In this document: one piece after another, positions 23,770 through 35,660 of the stretch
Layout: each line of letters begins with the position of its first letter
Numbering within the stretch: the stretch's first letter is position 1
Assembly (NCBI RefSeq): GCF_009870125.1
Contig: NC_046683.1
Location: 53,583,869 to 53,647,868 of the forward strand
Direction of reading: 5' to 3'
Source of the DNA: Drosophila pseudoobscura
Taxonomy: Eukaryota; Arthropoda; Insecta; Diptera; Drosophilidae
Length of the DNA: 64,000 bases
Program-made: the position numbers and the translations under genes
Notes under the pieces: model-generated
Database searches by the model: none
The model's input: the letters and a program-made list of their open reading frames with translations, nothing else
What the model was told of the DNA's origin: nothing

Positions 23770-24594
23770 CCTTCGATTTAGTTTAGTAATTAACTTACAG
23801 AGAAAAACACGAAACACTTTTTCCGATTGGATTACAAAGAACTAAACAAAAAAAAGCTTAGCTTAGCTTAGTTAATCCGAGTGTCCTCCAGTGGTGAAAT
23901 TTCGTCGCAACAATCGTGAAAGTAAAGTACTGCTAACAATAACATCGTACGGCTACCGAATGCATTTTGAAACTCTTTCGATTAGTCGTGACTTAAACTT
24001 AACTATCAATAACAATTTGTGTCAATCCGATGTTTATGTTTATGTTTATGTATTTTACAAATGCTGCTTTATCATGCCTATGTGGTACGGGGGGGTTTCG
24101 TTAAATGAGAATATTGCAAATGGATTGTTGAGGAGGAGGCTATTCATGTCTTTCCTTCGAGTGCGCGGGACTGGGCGTGGTCGTAAGGGCACTTGGGGAG
24201 ATGGATCCCATATACATATATGTACTCGCATATAAGGAAAATCATAGGGGGAGTTGGGAGGGGGGTCTCTATTAAATACTCTCGCCTTGCCCATGGACGG
24301 AAACCGTTGCTTACAGAAGAGACTGTCGTCTGTGCCAAATCGAATGCTGCGAATGCGAATCTTTTTGGAAGACAAATGAAAAGGAATATTCCGTAACTAA
24401 TCAGGGAAATCTAACAATTTTTATCCTTTCTTCCTTCCTATCTTTCTTCCTTTCTTTTTTTGTTTTTTTTTTGCTACTGTACACAGTCTTTGTAAATGTT
24501 TTTCTTTTTTTTGCTTGTGTGAACTTAATCCTTAACTGGGGGCAGGGGGCAGGGGGCCGGGGGCGGCCACCCATTCATGGGTGGTCTATGGATC
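23770..24594. other. Non-coding; includes likely 3' UTR of the tetraspan gene
   Basis: AT-rich with T/C-rich tracts near 24420-24500. The part adjacent to 24595 is probably the 3' UTR of the minus-strand tetraspan gene. No other gene is seen. Confidence 0.45.
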
Positions 24595-25788
24595 CTACAC
24601 CTCGGTGCTGTGCGTCTGAATGCGGACCTTCTTCACGCTGCCGTTACGCCGCATGGGCGGCGAGCTGCCAGAGCCCGAATATCCCGGATTCTGTATGCCC
24701 AGCGTGGGATCGGGACGCGGGCGGGGCTTCTTGAGGCTCGACCGCAGCGGCGATCGCGTGACCGAGTCGAGGGTGGAGCCGTTCGAGACGCTCGTCACCG
24801 TGGTGCTCATGGAGGCCACACTGCCCGCAGTTCCGGCCCCGTTCCTGATGCCGCTGTACGGCTTGCCCGAGGCATCCGTCACCGAGACCCCGTTGCGGCT
24901 GCGCGGCTCCTTAAAGCCCGGATTGTTGAAGGTGGTGGCGCTGGCCGGCGAGACGGCATCCAGGCCCATGGTGGGGTCGCCGCCGGGGCTGCGCGAGTAG
25001 ATCACATCGTACAGGGCGGCCACAAACAGGGCAATGGACAGCACGATGGCAACGATCTGCAACGAGGAACATTAGACGGTACAGGTTGGATGTCCAGCGA
25101 AACACTCACCTGTATGTAGAAGGATATGCCACGCGATATCTTGAAACCGAAACGCTCCTGTTCATCGATTTGCAGGGCAAACAGAATAGTGGCTATGATG
25201 GCCAGTACACCTAACGGAAGGGGGATACAGATTAGAGATTTGCTTAGGCATAGAGGGGACTCGACCCACCTCCCAGCAGCGAAAATATCAGCTTCACTAT
25301 CACCAGCGTTGTGTAAGGCATGACCACCTTCTCCCTGGACGAGATCATCGCGTGCTGAATGACCGACAAAATGCAGAAGATGCCCAGCAGGGCTGAGCTC
25401 CCGATGGCCAGCAGGCCGCTGACAAAGACGGCATCTGTTGGAAATCGTGGCCCAATCAATGACTAATGACAGCAGTTGGATATTTGCGATCGATACTCAC
25501 TGCTTAGCCGAAACTTGGAGACATCGTTGCCGCACTTCTCGCGATTGTAAGTCAATTGCTTGCAGACCTTAAACGGTCCAAAGTATCCCCGATCAAAGTC
25601 ATAGCCACCTGCAGGGCGGAAAGGAAACATAATTAGAACCAGGGGGGCAGGAGGCGGGCAGACGAACACTCACCCGATGGACTATCGTAGTAACCCCAGA
25701 TGGGTATCCCAATGGCCACAGATGCCAAGGCGAAGCAAACGAAGCCCAGACAGGTCACACCAGCAGCATAGAGTGTCGACTTAGCCAT
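24595..25788 (-). CDS. Claudin-superfamily tetraspan membrane protein
   Basis: Five exons (25788-25674, 25608-25501, 25434-25270, 25210-25110, 25056-24595) with GT-AG junctions and continuous frame give 316 aa. Four membrane helices are visible at about residues 7-32, 76-98, 113-140 and 158-182. The first extracellular loop has W, then GYFGPFKVC, then a second Cys 9 residues later, matching the claudin signature W...G[LP][WF]xxC...C. Fly relatives act in septate junctions and epithelial or glial barriers; I cannot say which ortholog this is. A cytosolic tail of about 130 residues is Ser/Pro/Arg-rich, carries NNPGF and QNPGY motifs and ends in STEV, a class I PDZ ligand. The sequence upstream of the ATG contains a strong splice acceptor, so a non-coding first exon lies further right. 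Confidence 0.88.
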
Positions 25789-25842
25789 GTTTTACTGTAC
25801 AGCATAACGATCGATAGACATTCGAAGTGAGATCCAAACCAA
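25789..25842 (-). other. 5' UTR part of tetraspan exon with upstream acceptor
   Basis: Upstream of the ATG the minus strand reads CCTTTTTCCCTTCTTCCAG and then exon-like sequence of 54 bases up to the start codon. The long pyrimidine tract and AG make a good acceptor ending at 25843. This implies an intron in the 5' UTR and a distant promoter. Confidence 0.5.
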
Positions 25843-26728
25843 CTGGAAGAAGGGAAAAAGGATAAAGATACAGAGATACAAATTGAATAGTTAGCAAATA
25901 CAGTTTTGTGCTCTCCGCATGACTTTGAGCCACATTCCTCAAGTCATTGTCAAGTGCATTCCAGAAATGGGGCCAAGCCGTAAGCCGTAAGACGTTCTAC
26001 AAAATGTTCTCACAGGCATTATCTTATGTGTCTCTGGCAGAGCACCCTCAATCTTAAATCTACCCCACAATCAGCCCCATTCCGAGCCACCCAGCCACCC
26101 ACCAGCCCCCGTCCACCTCCACCTCCGAGGCCCCTCACATCACGAACAATTAGATCTCATTCATACATAAAGAGCTACTTGTCGGCGACCTTGGATTGCA
26201 TACAGACACAAGAGAAATAATGCTTACGCAGAGAAAATATATCTCTCGGCTCTCGGTGTGTGGTGTGTGGTGTGTGTGTGCGTGGGCTCACAGACACTCA
26301 GAGCTGTCGATGGGCTGTAATCCGATTTCCTTTTACATAAATGAAATTAGATACAAGTTTTGGCATCTTTCGGCTAATTGTTGGGGAATTTAAGAGCCAA
26401 TTGCCATTGGGGCGTATACGTGATGTATGAACGAGATCTAGTTGGGAATTATGGAAAGCAGCCAGCAATTAATGGACTGGAAAGGCCATCGAAAGAAGTA
26501 GACTGCAAAGAGAGCGCCAGCCGAGAATGGAAAGGAGGCTGAGGGAGTAAAAGAGGATACCACTCCCCTACAAATCCTGGTGACCCCGATTCCACTCTAC
26601 AACTGCCCGGCCCAGAGCCTTCTAAGTTCATTTCATGCTAATAAACTCAACAAACAACCTTCTCAAGTCATTATGCCATAAGTATCGTATCAAATGGAAG
26701 TAAGCGGAGAGTCCTCAATGACATAGAG

Positions 26729-26749
26729 ACAGAGAGAGAGAGAGAGAGA
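26729..26749. repeat. GA dinucleotide microsatellite
   Basis: Uninterrupted GA units after GACAGA. Confidence 0.85.
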
Positions 26750-26840
26750 TCGCGCCGGCGGCAGGGCATTGAAACACTAGAAACCAGAAACTGGAGACAC
26801 TATCTAGCCGCGAAGCCGAAACGAGTCGCTTGTTGCCTCA

Positions 26841-26853
26841 TCTGGTGGCGCTG
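26841..26853 (+). promoter_or_regulatory. Candidate CTCF-type site
   Basis: TCTGGTGGCGCTG matches the fly CTCF core (TGGTGGCGC) well. It lies about 1 kb upstream of the tetraspan start codon, with the weaker opposite-strand match at 21385 on the other side of that gene. Confidence 0.3.
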
Positions 26854-27053
26854 TTTGTTGCTCTTAACGGTAAACGGACAAACCAGGCAGCAACCAGAAG
26901 AAAAGCGCGTACTTTCGCAAGCCGCCACAACGGATACACTTTCAGATGATCTGATCCATAAATCAGCAAACACATCACCAGAATGATCATACCCTCCCTC
27001 TGCACAGCCAGAAGCTCAGCCCAGGGGGGTTGGGGCGGCATAAGTATCTTAAA

Positions 27054-27293
27054 TTACCCAACGAATGCTGCAGATGGTTCTGCTTCTCTGACTCTTGAAA
27101 GCCGCTCGGGAGCCGCTTCAAGTCCATGCTCCACTACGCTTCGTCGAGTGGAACCGTTCTGTGCGGGAGCTGGGGGCGGTTCTGTGCAGACTTGGCCAAG
27201 ATTTCGACATCTCTCGCAATGGAGAATGCTTCTGTGATTCTGCGGTGCTGGGGGAGCAACGATCTGCAAATGGTATCTGTTGAGCTTTTTCAC
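27054..27293 (-). mobile_element. Possible non-LTR retrotransposon gag fragment
   Basis: A 79-codon minus-strand frame reads KKLNRYHLQIVAPPAP and then LHCERCRNLGQVCTEPPPAP. This looks like the basic linker and first zinc knuckle (CxxC...) of jockey-type ORF1 proteins as I remember them, but the third and fourth knuckle ligands are incomplete. No reverse transcriptase or poly(A) tail is nearby. Short and degenerate, so only a suggestion. Confidence 0.25.
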
Positions 27294-29989
27294 CAGAATC
27301 GCTTTTTTCTTATTAATTTAATTAATAATTATTAAAAGTCGATGATACATGGTTTAATGCGGTAAATGGCAGGATATAGCGGCTACAGATCGGGAGAGCG
27401 ATAGCAAAAGCGAAACAAAGAAAGAAAGAAAGAAAGTAGATGACAATGTGGTACAGTGGTTACAATGGATAAGTGGTAAGTAAAATAAGTGGATAAGCTT
27501 TAATCTGTGGTTTACTGGCTAATATCGGACTGGTGCCTAAGCCTTCATCATCGCTCCTTTCGTTTCCATTTGTTATCCCTTCTAACTGTCCCATTCTATT
27601 CCCACCTCATGCTGCAACATTGTTGTGGCTCTTACAAATGGGTGCTAACCCCGAACCCGAACCCCAACCCAGCCGAAAGCCAAAGCCAACGCCAAAGTCA
27701 GGCCAAGAGTCAAAGTCAGAGAAATGAACTCTTGCCAATTGTGTCACGATTTGCAACTTGCATAAATTTCTGTTTGCCTGTCTCTCCGGCATCTGCCGTC
27801 TCCCATCTGCGATCGTGTGTAGGTGGTCACAGAAGGTGGAGAGTGGAGAGTGGAGTGCGGAGGAGGCAGTGAGTTATAGAGAGAGGCTCCTCTCGTGATT
27901 CCAGAGGTGATGTGCATATGTTTATATGATTTACACGCCAATGCCTTCGCGGAGAAGCCATGCCATTGCCATTGCCACGCCACGCCACACCATGCCACGC
28001 CATGCCATGCCACCAAGTGTAATTGTCAGCGGGCCGTCCAAAGTCGTGGGGCAGGCCACATCGTGTGGGTTTCTGGCCACAAAACCCAAAGCGATAACCA
28101 TGAATCATAGTGTCATAGGGGAGAGAAAAGACACAAAAGAAGATGCGATTGAGAGGTGTCCCGCCCTGTCCTAACGCTTCTATGCATTCCGAGACTTTCC
28201 ATCTTCGATCATTGCAAGAGCACCCCTAATGCTGCCCGTTCGCTCATTCTTTTGACCTAGTTCCACTTTCTTATCCGCTACCAACCCTTGCCCCATAGCC
28301 CGCCTTACCCCTTGAGTCATTCGTTGAACTCTCAGTCCTTCAGTCCTTCGGTCCTTCGTGCTTCGCTGCCATAAATAATGCCTCGACTTAGTCGACTTAT
28401 CTCTGACACAACTCCTAAATTCAGCTCAAACCCTGCCTCCATTCGTATTTTAAAGCCCCTCTCTCTCCACTCTCCTCTCTCCCTTTCCCCACAAAAAGCC
28501 AAATCAATTAACTGGGGAAACGAAAGCCACGCTAAATAAAGTAATTTAAGGTTGATCAAAGCAGAGACAGCGAGAGGAGAGAGGGAGAGGGAGAGACAGA
28601 GAGAGAGGTGAGAGGCTAACAACCTCTAGGGTACGAGGTCTGAGGTCTGAGGCCTCTGTCCAGTCCGTAAAGACCCCCATTAGGTGCCCTACCAGTCGCT
28701 GTGCAAAAAAATCTCGAACCGAAACCCAAATACAACAAAAAAAAAACCGCTTCGGACTAATGAAAAGTCGCTTTTCCGCGGAAATTGGGTCACCGGCTCG
28801 GCTCGACCCGGCTCTGGTGTGAGGAGGGAAACGAGTGCCCTGCCAGACAGGAAATTCCCTTCAATTTGTCGGCTCGAATGGCAGAACGTGTCGCGGCCTC
28901 CCGTCTTTGTCCCTTAGGTGTGGGGGGGTTATTGATTTTCGGTTTATTGTTTGATTTCTGTTTGTTTGGTTGGCAACCCGAGGAGCCGAGCACCGTTCTG
29001 TTTTGGCCGTTGGCTGTTGGCTGTTGGTTGCACTTGTTGCCATGGCAAAGTGCGGCATGGAACAACAACTGCCAGAGCCACTGGCGTTGCCTTGGCGGAG
29101 CACTGGAAAATGCAATTTCCCTTGAACGCCACACGCTTGGGGCCCAGAGCCCAGAGCCCGGAGCCCGGACTTGAGGCAGAACTTTTCCTAATTGAGTTCT
29201 GGAGCAGGCTGCTAAACTTATTTCGGTTGTAATCCGTTTAGGGAAGTAGTCCTTCTTGGAAGTCGTCCTTCAGCTCAAGACACTCTCCACATTGATCAGA
29301 GCTCTTGAAGGATGCTGCTCTTTTGGCACCCTCTACTGGGTGGGGTACACGCGCACAGCTGAAGAGGCCTCCAGGGCACGCCCGTTCTCCTCTTGGGTCT
29401 CCTTCTGCTCTTCCGCTCTTCTCCCTCTGAATATTCGTATCTTTAACATTCGTAGACTTCCTTCCGCTCTCAAAATGTGTTCCAATGAAATTTTAGCCAT
29501 CCAATTTGGCCTCTTGTGGCCAAGAGCAGAACAGTTATCAGACAGCCGAGAACTTCCGCTAACTTCCGCTCTTTAGATGAGATCTGAATGAGAAAGACAC
29601 AACAAGAGCCCATAGATCATCAAGTTCTGTGGAAGCCGCAGTTTCTGTAGAGAAAATACACAGAAATACGTTCCAGAACCTTTTGGATTGAAGCAATACG
29701 TATATTTACAGATTCTCTATAGAAGGGACTGCTTATCAAAGAAAATACTCTTGAAGATATATCTCTGTAGGTGACCCTGGGACTCCAGAAGGGTCTAGGG
29801 TCTAGTCTCTGGTCTCTACTTCCTTGCTGTCTTAGCTTTTCCCTCAGTGTAGGCCTAATCTGTCGGGCAATGGGAAAACAGCCATGGAAATAGGTCAGAC
29901 ATGGGCTTTCTGGGAGACACGACGAAAGCTGGAGCTGTGGATGGAAATGGTAATGGAAATGAAGGAGTTGCAACTGTCTTCAGATCTGT

Positions 29990-30022
<33 letters not shown>

Positions 30023-30853
30023 TATAATTGTTGTTCTTGTTTGATTTGTGGTTAACACATTTCCCTGTCTGTCTCTGTCTCTGTCTATGTCTCTTCCCTA
30101 TTTCTCACTCGCTTCTCTGTGTGTGTGTGTGTGTGTGTGGTGGCTGCAGCTCTTTTCACAATTCAACGGAAATTGTGGAAAACTTTTACTTTGTTGCATC
30201 TTCTTTACACGAAAGTTTTGGTGAAAGTTTGCGCCCGACAAAAGCCCTAGACCCAATCTATAGGGGTCTATCTCAAGCCTCCCCCTCCCCGTCGCCACAG
30301 TAGGTTGTTTTTTTTTTCTCTCGAGTTTGCAGTTGGTATTTATCTTTGGGCTTTGACAGGCCACCGTGCAACATGCGGCAACTGCTACGACGACAAGTTG
30401 TGCAAACAACAATCAAACTGCCAACGCCCTAAAGAGCCCAACCACCCACCACCACCACCCACCACCACCCCCTCCTTTATCCGTTTTTCCGTTTTTCCTG
30501 CATGTCATATGTGTGTCATGAGACATTGTCATTAAAGGGGGTCATTCTTGGCTGGGGGGATGGGCAGGCTGAGGGGATTCGCTGTCTCTGTCTCTCTCAA
30601 AAGTTAGTTCCCAGTCTGCATTCCCTCTTCGTCTCCAGAACCATCAACAGACCTCGCTCTCTCCCCCTCTCTCTCTCTCTCTCTGTCTCTTTTTACCGTT
30701 ATGATGCACAGCAAAGAGCCGTTATTTACATAACATGTGCTGCGTTTTACACGGAAACTGCCCTCCAACCATCCAACCATCCAACCATCTTCCACTTTTT
30801 GATGGCTACCATGTCCAGCAATTGCCACGAGAAAAAAGCCACCGGAACTTGCA

Positions 30854-30899
30854 ACACACACACACACACACACACGCACACACACACACACACACACAC
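30854..30899. repeat. CA dinucleotide microsatellite
   Basis: About 23 CA units with one CG interruption, the longest CA tract in the window. Confidence 0.9.
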
Positions 30900-31561
30900 T
30901 GATCCCCATCAAAATCTGGGCAAAATCTATAGTTCCTTCCACCGATTTCCATTCCATTCTCTAGGGACTACCACCAGGCTCTGATGCCAAGGCAGGTTGC
31001 CACCCAAAGTGTTGGCGGGGGGTGGGCTGGGTTGGGGCGGGGCCCGTTCATTTACGAGCAAATTTGCTTGCACTAATTTTTGCGCTTTGATGCGGCAAAA
31101 GTCACACGAAAAGTCAGCCGAGGAACGGGGACGGGGACGGGCAGAGTAGAGATGATGCCTCTGGTCGATTCAATAAAGTCATTAGCCAAAGTAGCCCAAT
31201 GCCTGGCCGGGCCTGGTGGGACATCCATGAAAGAGAAAGAGACGGGACGAGAGAAGTGGCCTGCGGTTCACTGGGTTGGCAAATGTAGAGTGCAACGAGG
31301 CGTCGAATGAATTTTGCAAGAACGTGTCAAGACGCGACAGTGTCCCAAAGGGGCAAGCAAAGCACAAAATATAGTACTGTAACAATTAAAGGATCTCCTG
31401 GATTCTCTCCTCCTCTCCCTTGATTGAAAGATAGAGAACCCTCCGATGCAGTCGATAAACCACGTGCCCCTGCCAGTGGCGTTGCCATGGTTGCCACCAT
31501 TTTTGGCTTATTAATTAAATGGACAAATGTTTTGTTGTGGCCCAATTAGCGATTGGGGGTA

Positions 31562-31619
31562 GCGAGTGGCATCAGGGGCACTGCCGGGGGAAGCGAGTGG
31601 CACCAGGGGCACTGCCGGG
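31562..31619 (+). repeat. Direct tandem duplication, 29 bp
   Basis: AGCGAGTGGCATCAGGGGCA followed by CTGCCGGGG is repeated immediately with one substitution (T to C) and a terminal change. Confidence 0.7.
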
Positions 31620-34600
31620 AATGGGTTCTACAGCAGGATATCCAATCAGTTCAGTCATGAATATAGAACGAGGATATTTTCGTGGAAATGCAAATGCAAG
31701 ACAATCCACCGACAAGACAAGTTTCTCCCTCAGATACTCACGCACACACACGCGCTCGGTAGATAGATGTTTTATGCAAATGTTGAACACGGCTCCCACA
31801 TCAACGACTGGCATCTCAGGCATGACGTTAATCAGTCACAGATACGAGTGCGAGTACGTTGAGTGTTGTTGTTATTGTTGTTGTTGTTGAAAAACAAGTT
31901 TTCAATTGTGTGGGAGAGCCAAAGGTTAGCGAAAAGACAAGAAAGAGGCCCCTAATGAGGCTGCCGCCAGTACTTCAAATGGCAGGCCAAGAACTCAACT
32001 TCTAGCTTGATTAAATAGCCATCGAATGGGCACATCTACATATATGTATATCCATAAGATACATATGCCTTGTCTTTGGGTTGAGTCATACGATCGTATG
32101 CCGTATTGTCGCCCTTTTGAATGTAATTCAATTTGTGCCCCATTCCAGTTATTCAGTTATTGAACCGCTCCCCACTCGGACTCGTCTCGTCTCGTCGCGG
32201 CTCCTGTATGGTCTCCAGTATTCGGTGCTCGGTATTCGCGCTTCTTCATTCACTTACTTTATGACTGTGGATACCCTGTAATCGTGCAGGTTCCGGGGTA
32301 TATGGTGCTGTAAGAACTAGACTAAACCGATAATATCGGAGCATTCTACTCGTTTGGGTATTTGTTTCTCCACAAATTTCAGAGTTATACGAATTATATA
32401 CACGAAAAATACTTAAAAAGTGCAGAAAAGTACTTAAAAAAATATAAAAAATACTCCAAAATATAATATTCACCAAAAACTGATCAAAAATAATGGAACA
32501 CAACGTCCTAAATTCTCCTAAATCGATAAGAAGACGTAAATGCCACAATTCTCATCATTTACTCTGAGAAAAATTCAAAATAATGAGCATCCCGTGATCC
32601 AAACGTAGACTTTAAGACTTTCTGCTTTTGGCATGCATAACATATTCTCATTTCATTTCGTTTGATTCATGTGCCTCTTATGCTGCTTCTGTGCCGTTTT
32701 TTTTTGAGGGGTCCGCGGTGCGTATACATAATTTAATGATGTCGCAAGACAAGTCGCATTCCTTTCGCCCATAAAATGCGTAAAAATTATAAAGAATGAG
32801 TATTCAAAACAAAGTTCAGCCGCGTTTCAGGTTCAATAACCTTGACCGCGAATCTTTTTTTGTTGGTGAAAGAAGGCGAGGAGTGGGGCAATCAGCTTTT
32901 ATGATCCGCTAAAGGCTCGTCTGCGGGTTTGACTTGTTTGAAGTTCGCCCAGAAAAAGAAAGATTAAACTTACTTTAATTATACATCTTATAAGTCCATT
33001 TCAATCTGTGAAACTCTTTTCTTTGTGCTGCTATAGTCCATGGCTGGGGGTCGAAAAGTGTTCCAATCTGTAATTGAGGAGATTCGATTTTAGTGATAAT
33101 TCAATCGATTCCTATCGCCGAGAGTTGGGGCTTAGATGGGGTCCATGGGTGACGTTCATGCGTCTATCGTTGGATAATTGAAACTGAAATCATCTTTAAT
33201 CGCTTCCCTTAGTTAAACGATAAAACTAACAACTGCCATAACAGCTCTTATCAGCAATCGTGCCTGGAATCGTTGGAGTCGAAATTGCACGGCAATTACC
33301 CCAGAGACCCAGACCCCAGAGGGGCCTTCAAGGGAGTGACGGGGGCGGGCGGGGGAGTAAGAAAATGTTCAACTTAAATTTGTATGCCAGTTGCGCGCAA
33401 CAGCGACAGCAATGACAATGGTTTGGTTAATGGAACGCCCCCGACAGAGTCTCTACGAGCCACAAAATTGCGTGAATCACGTTAGTCGAGGCAGCGACAC
33501 AGCCGTGACAATGGGTGAAACGCAATCAAAAGTACTTAAAACTCTACAGCAGAGCACAGCAGAAAGTTGGACAGGCCAAGTACCGAAATGGTATTTGAAA
33601 CGGCTCCGTTGATGGCTTTCTAATTTCCTCATTGCCAGCCAGCCAGCCATCCATCCATCCATCCAAAAACACTTTAATTAAACTCTTGCACTTCACATGA
33701 ATTATAATTGACCCCCAAACAGAAACAGTAGTGTGGTGTGGTGTGGTGTGGGGTCCAGTGTTGTGCAAGTCCAAGCATTTAGGCCTGACCCCTACGTCGA
33801 TTGAGCGCAATTGGGAGCCATCATGGGGTGGGGGAGGGGAAATTCCTTCAATTTGGCCAAACAATTGACCGAATAATAATAATAATGAATAGTGAATAGT
33901 TCTTATAAAAATCAAAGGCTTTGTAAGTGAATCAAATTTGATTGAAGCCAAGAAACTGAAGCCAAACTGCGGGGAAACATCACTATTAGTCCCCAAAATG
34001 TTACTTAATTATTTTCCCAAAAAGAGACCTTTGGCATGGCATGTTCAGATGTCGTAGAGGAAACAATATAATTAAATTCAAATTACACAAATTACGTGTA
34101 AGATCCACCAGATTCCACTGGCGGCCCGAAACGAGGTGTAACATCGTCAGAAGCCGGAAGCGAATAATAATCATTTTGTCCGAAAGAACTCCGCTTTACA
34201 GCATTCCTCTTCGCTTTTTGGCAGCGCCAGTCGCGGATCTGTCTACACAAATCGAATGCCGCCCTGTCGATCAAAGGGCAGGGGGGGAGGTGGCGAGCCC
34301 CAAACACTGTATGTGGAACTAGTGGCTGGCTTCCGCTCGATTCTGAATCTAATTTCCTGTTCCTTCAATATCGAATCAATGCACAAAACGAAAGCGCAAC
34401 GACTACAGGATACCCTCGGAGGGGGGGCACCTACAAAAGGTGCTAAAGCATTCTTCCGACTGTTCCATAAATGACAAAAAATGGCATACCCCAGGGGTAC
34501 TAGGTACTGGGTACGAGAGGAATAATCAAAGCCAAAGCAAAGCCAGACTCAATGCATGGACAAAAGAACCGCTGAACCGCAGCCTCCTGCCAGCGCTCTC

Positions 34601-34899
34601 TCTCTCTCTCTCCGACACTCCCTCTCCCACGCTCTGTGGAGAGGGACGGGCGAGAAGGGCACTTAAAAAGTAGCTGCATAAATTTCAATTAAAATGCAGC
34701 AAAATAAGAAGAGCAACAACAGCTTTCGGCCAGCGTCGAGAGTGGACGAAGCCTAAACTCAATTACGAGGCCACTAACACAACACACACACTCGCACACA
34801 TGTGGATGAGTGAGATCGAAAGAGAAAGAGCACGAATTCTGCAAGAGAGAATGCAAATTGTGGAGGGATTCGCCTAAGCAGCGCAGAAAAGCTGGACGC

Positions 34900-35660
34900 T
34901 GGACGCTGACTGCGCCGTCAGCAAAACCGAGCCGAGCCGAACCGAACCGAACAGTGGGCTCGCTGCTAAAGTGTGCTAAATGATTTTTTTGGGCGTCAAT
35001 TGCTGGATAAACCTTTTTCTTCATCCTCTGCCCAATACATATATAAAGTGCCTTTTCGAAGGTCTAAGCCCCACAGTGCCCAAGCCAGTGCCTGTTGCGC
35101 CTGCGGTCTCTCTCCCTCTCTCTCTCTAATCCATGCACGTAAAGCTGACCACGCAAGTGTGACGTCGCCTGTCGCTCGCTGCGGCTGCTGCTGCGTCTGT
35201 TATCTTCATTTGTATACCCTTTTCCAGAGTATTCCGATTTTCAGCGTAAGGTTGCAGAGAAAACTTAAATGTGAAGCTTAAAGGGTATTCCCGCAGCCAT
35301 TATTCCGTTTGGCTGCCACTTGGTTGCTCTCGCTGTCGGCCTGCCCATGTTATGTAAAATTTAAATATCTGATGGGCGTGGGCGTGGCCGCTAAACAAAA
35401 CAAAAATTCTTGTACACGCACGGACGGGTGTCCGCAACGAATTTCGAACGGGAAGCGCAGCAAACAAAAGCATGCGAGCAGCACACGGGTAAGAGGAGTG
35501 CAGAAGAGCAGTCGAGAAGAAGCAGAAGAAGAGCGCAGCAGCAGCAGCAGCACCGCAAGAAGAAGAAGAAGAAGAAGCGACCACCAGTTTGGAGGGCTAA
35601 CGGTGCTTGACGTCACCTACTTTTCACTCGGGCTTTTCGGTTTCTACCTTATTTTTTTTC
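34900..35660 (+). promoter_or_regulatory. Possible promoter region with TATA-like box
   Basis: A TATATAAAG box at about 35040-35048 is followed by GC-richer sequence with TC (GAGA-type) tracts. The segment is unlike the AT-rich flanks. No open frame with a convincing start follows, so any transcript would begin with a non-coding exon or be a non-coding RNA. Confidence 0.2.
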
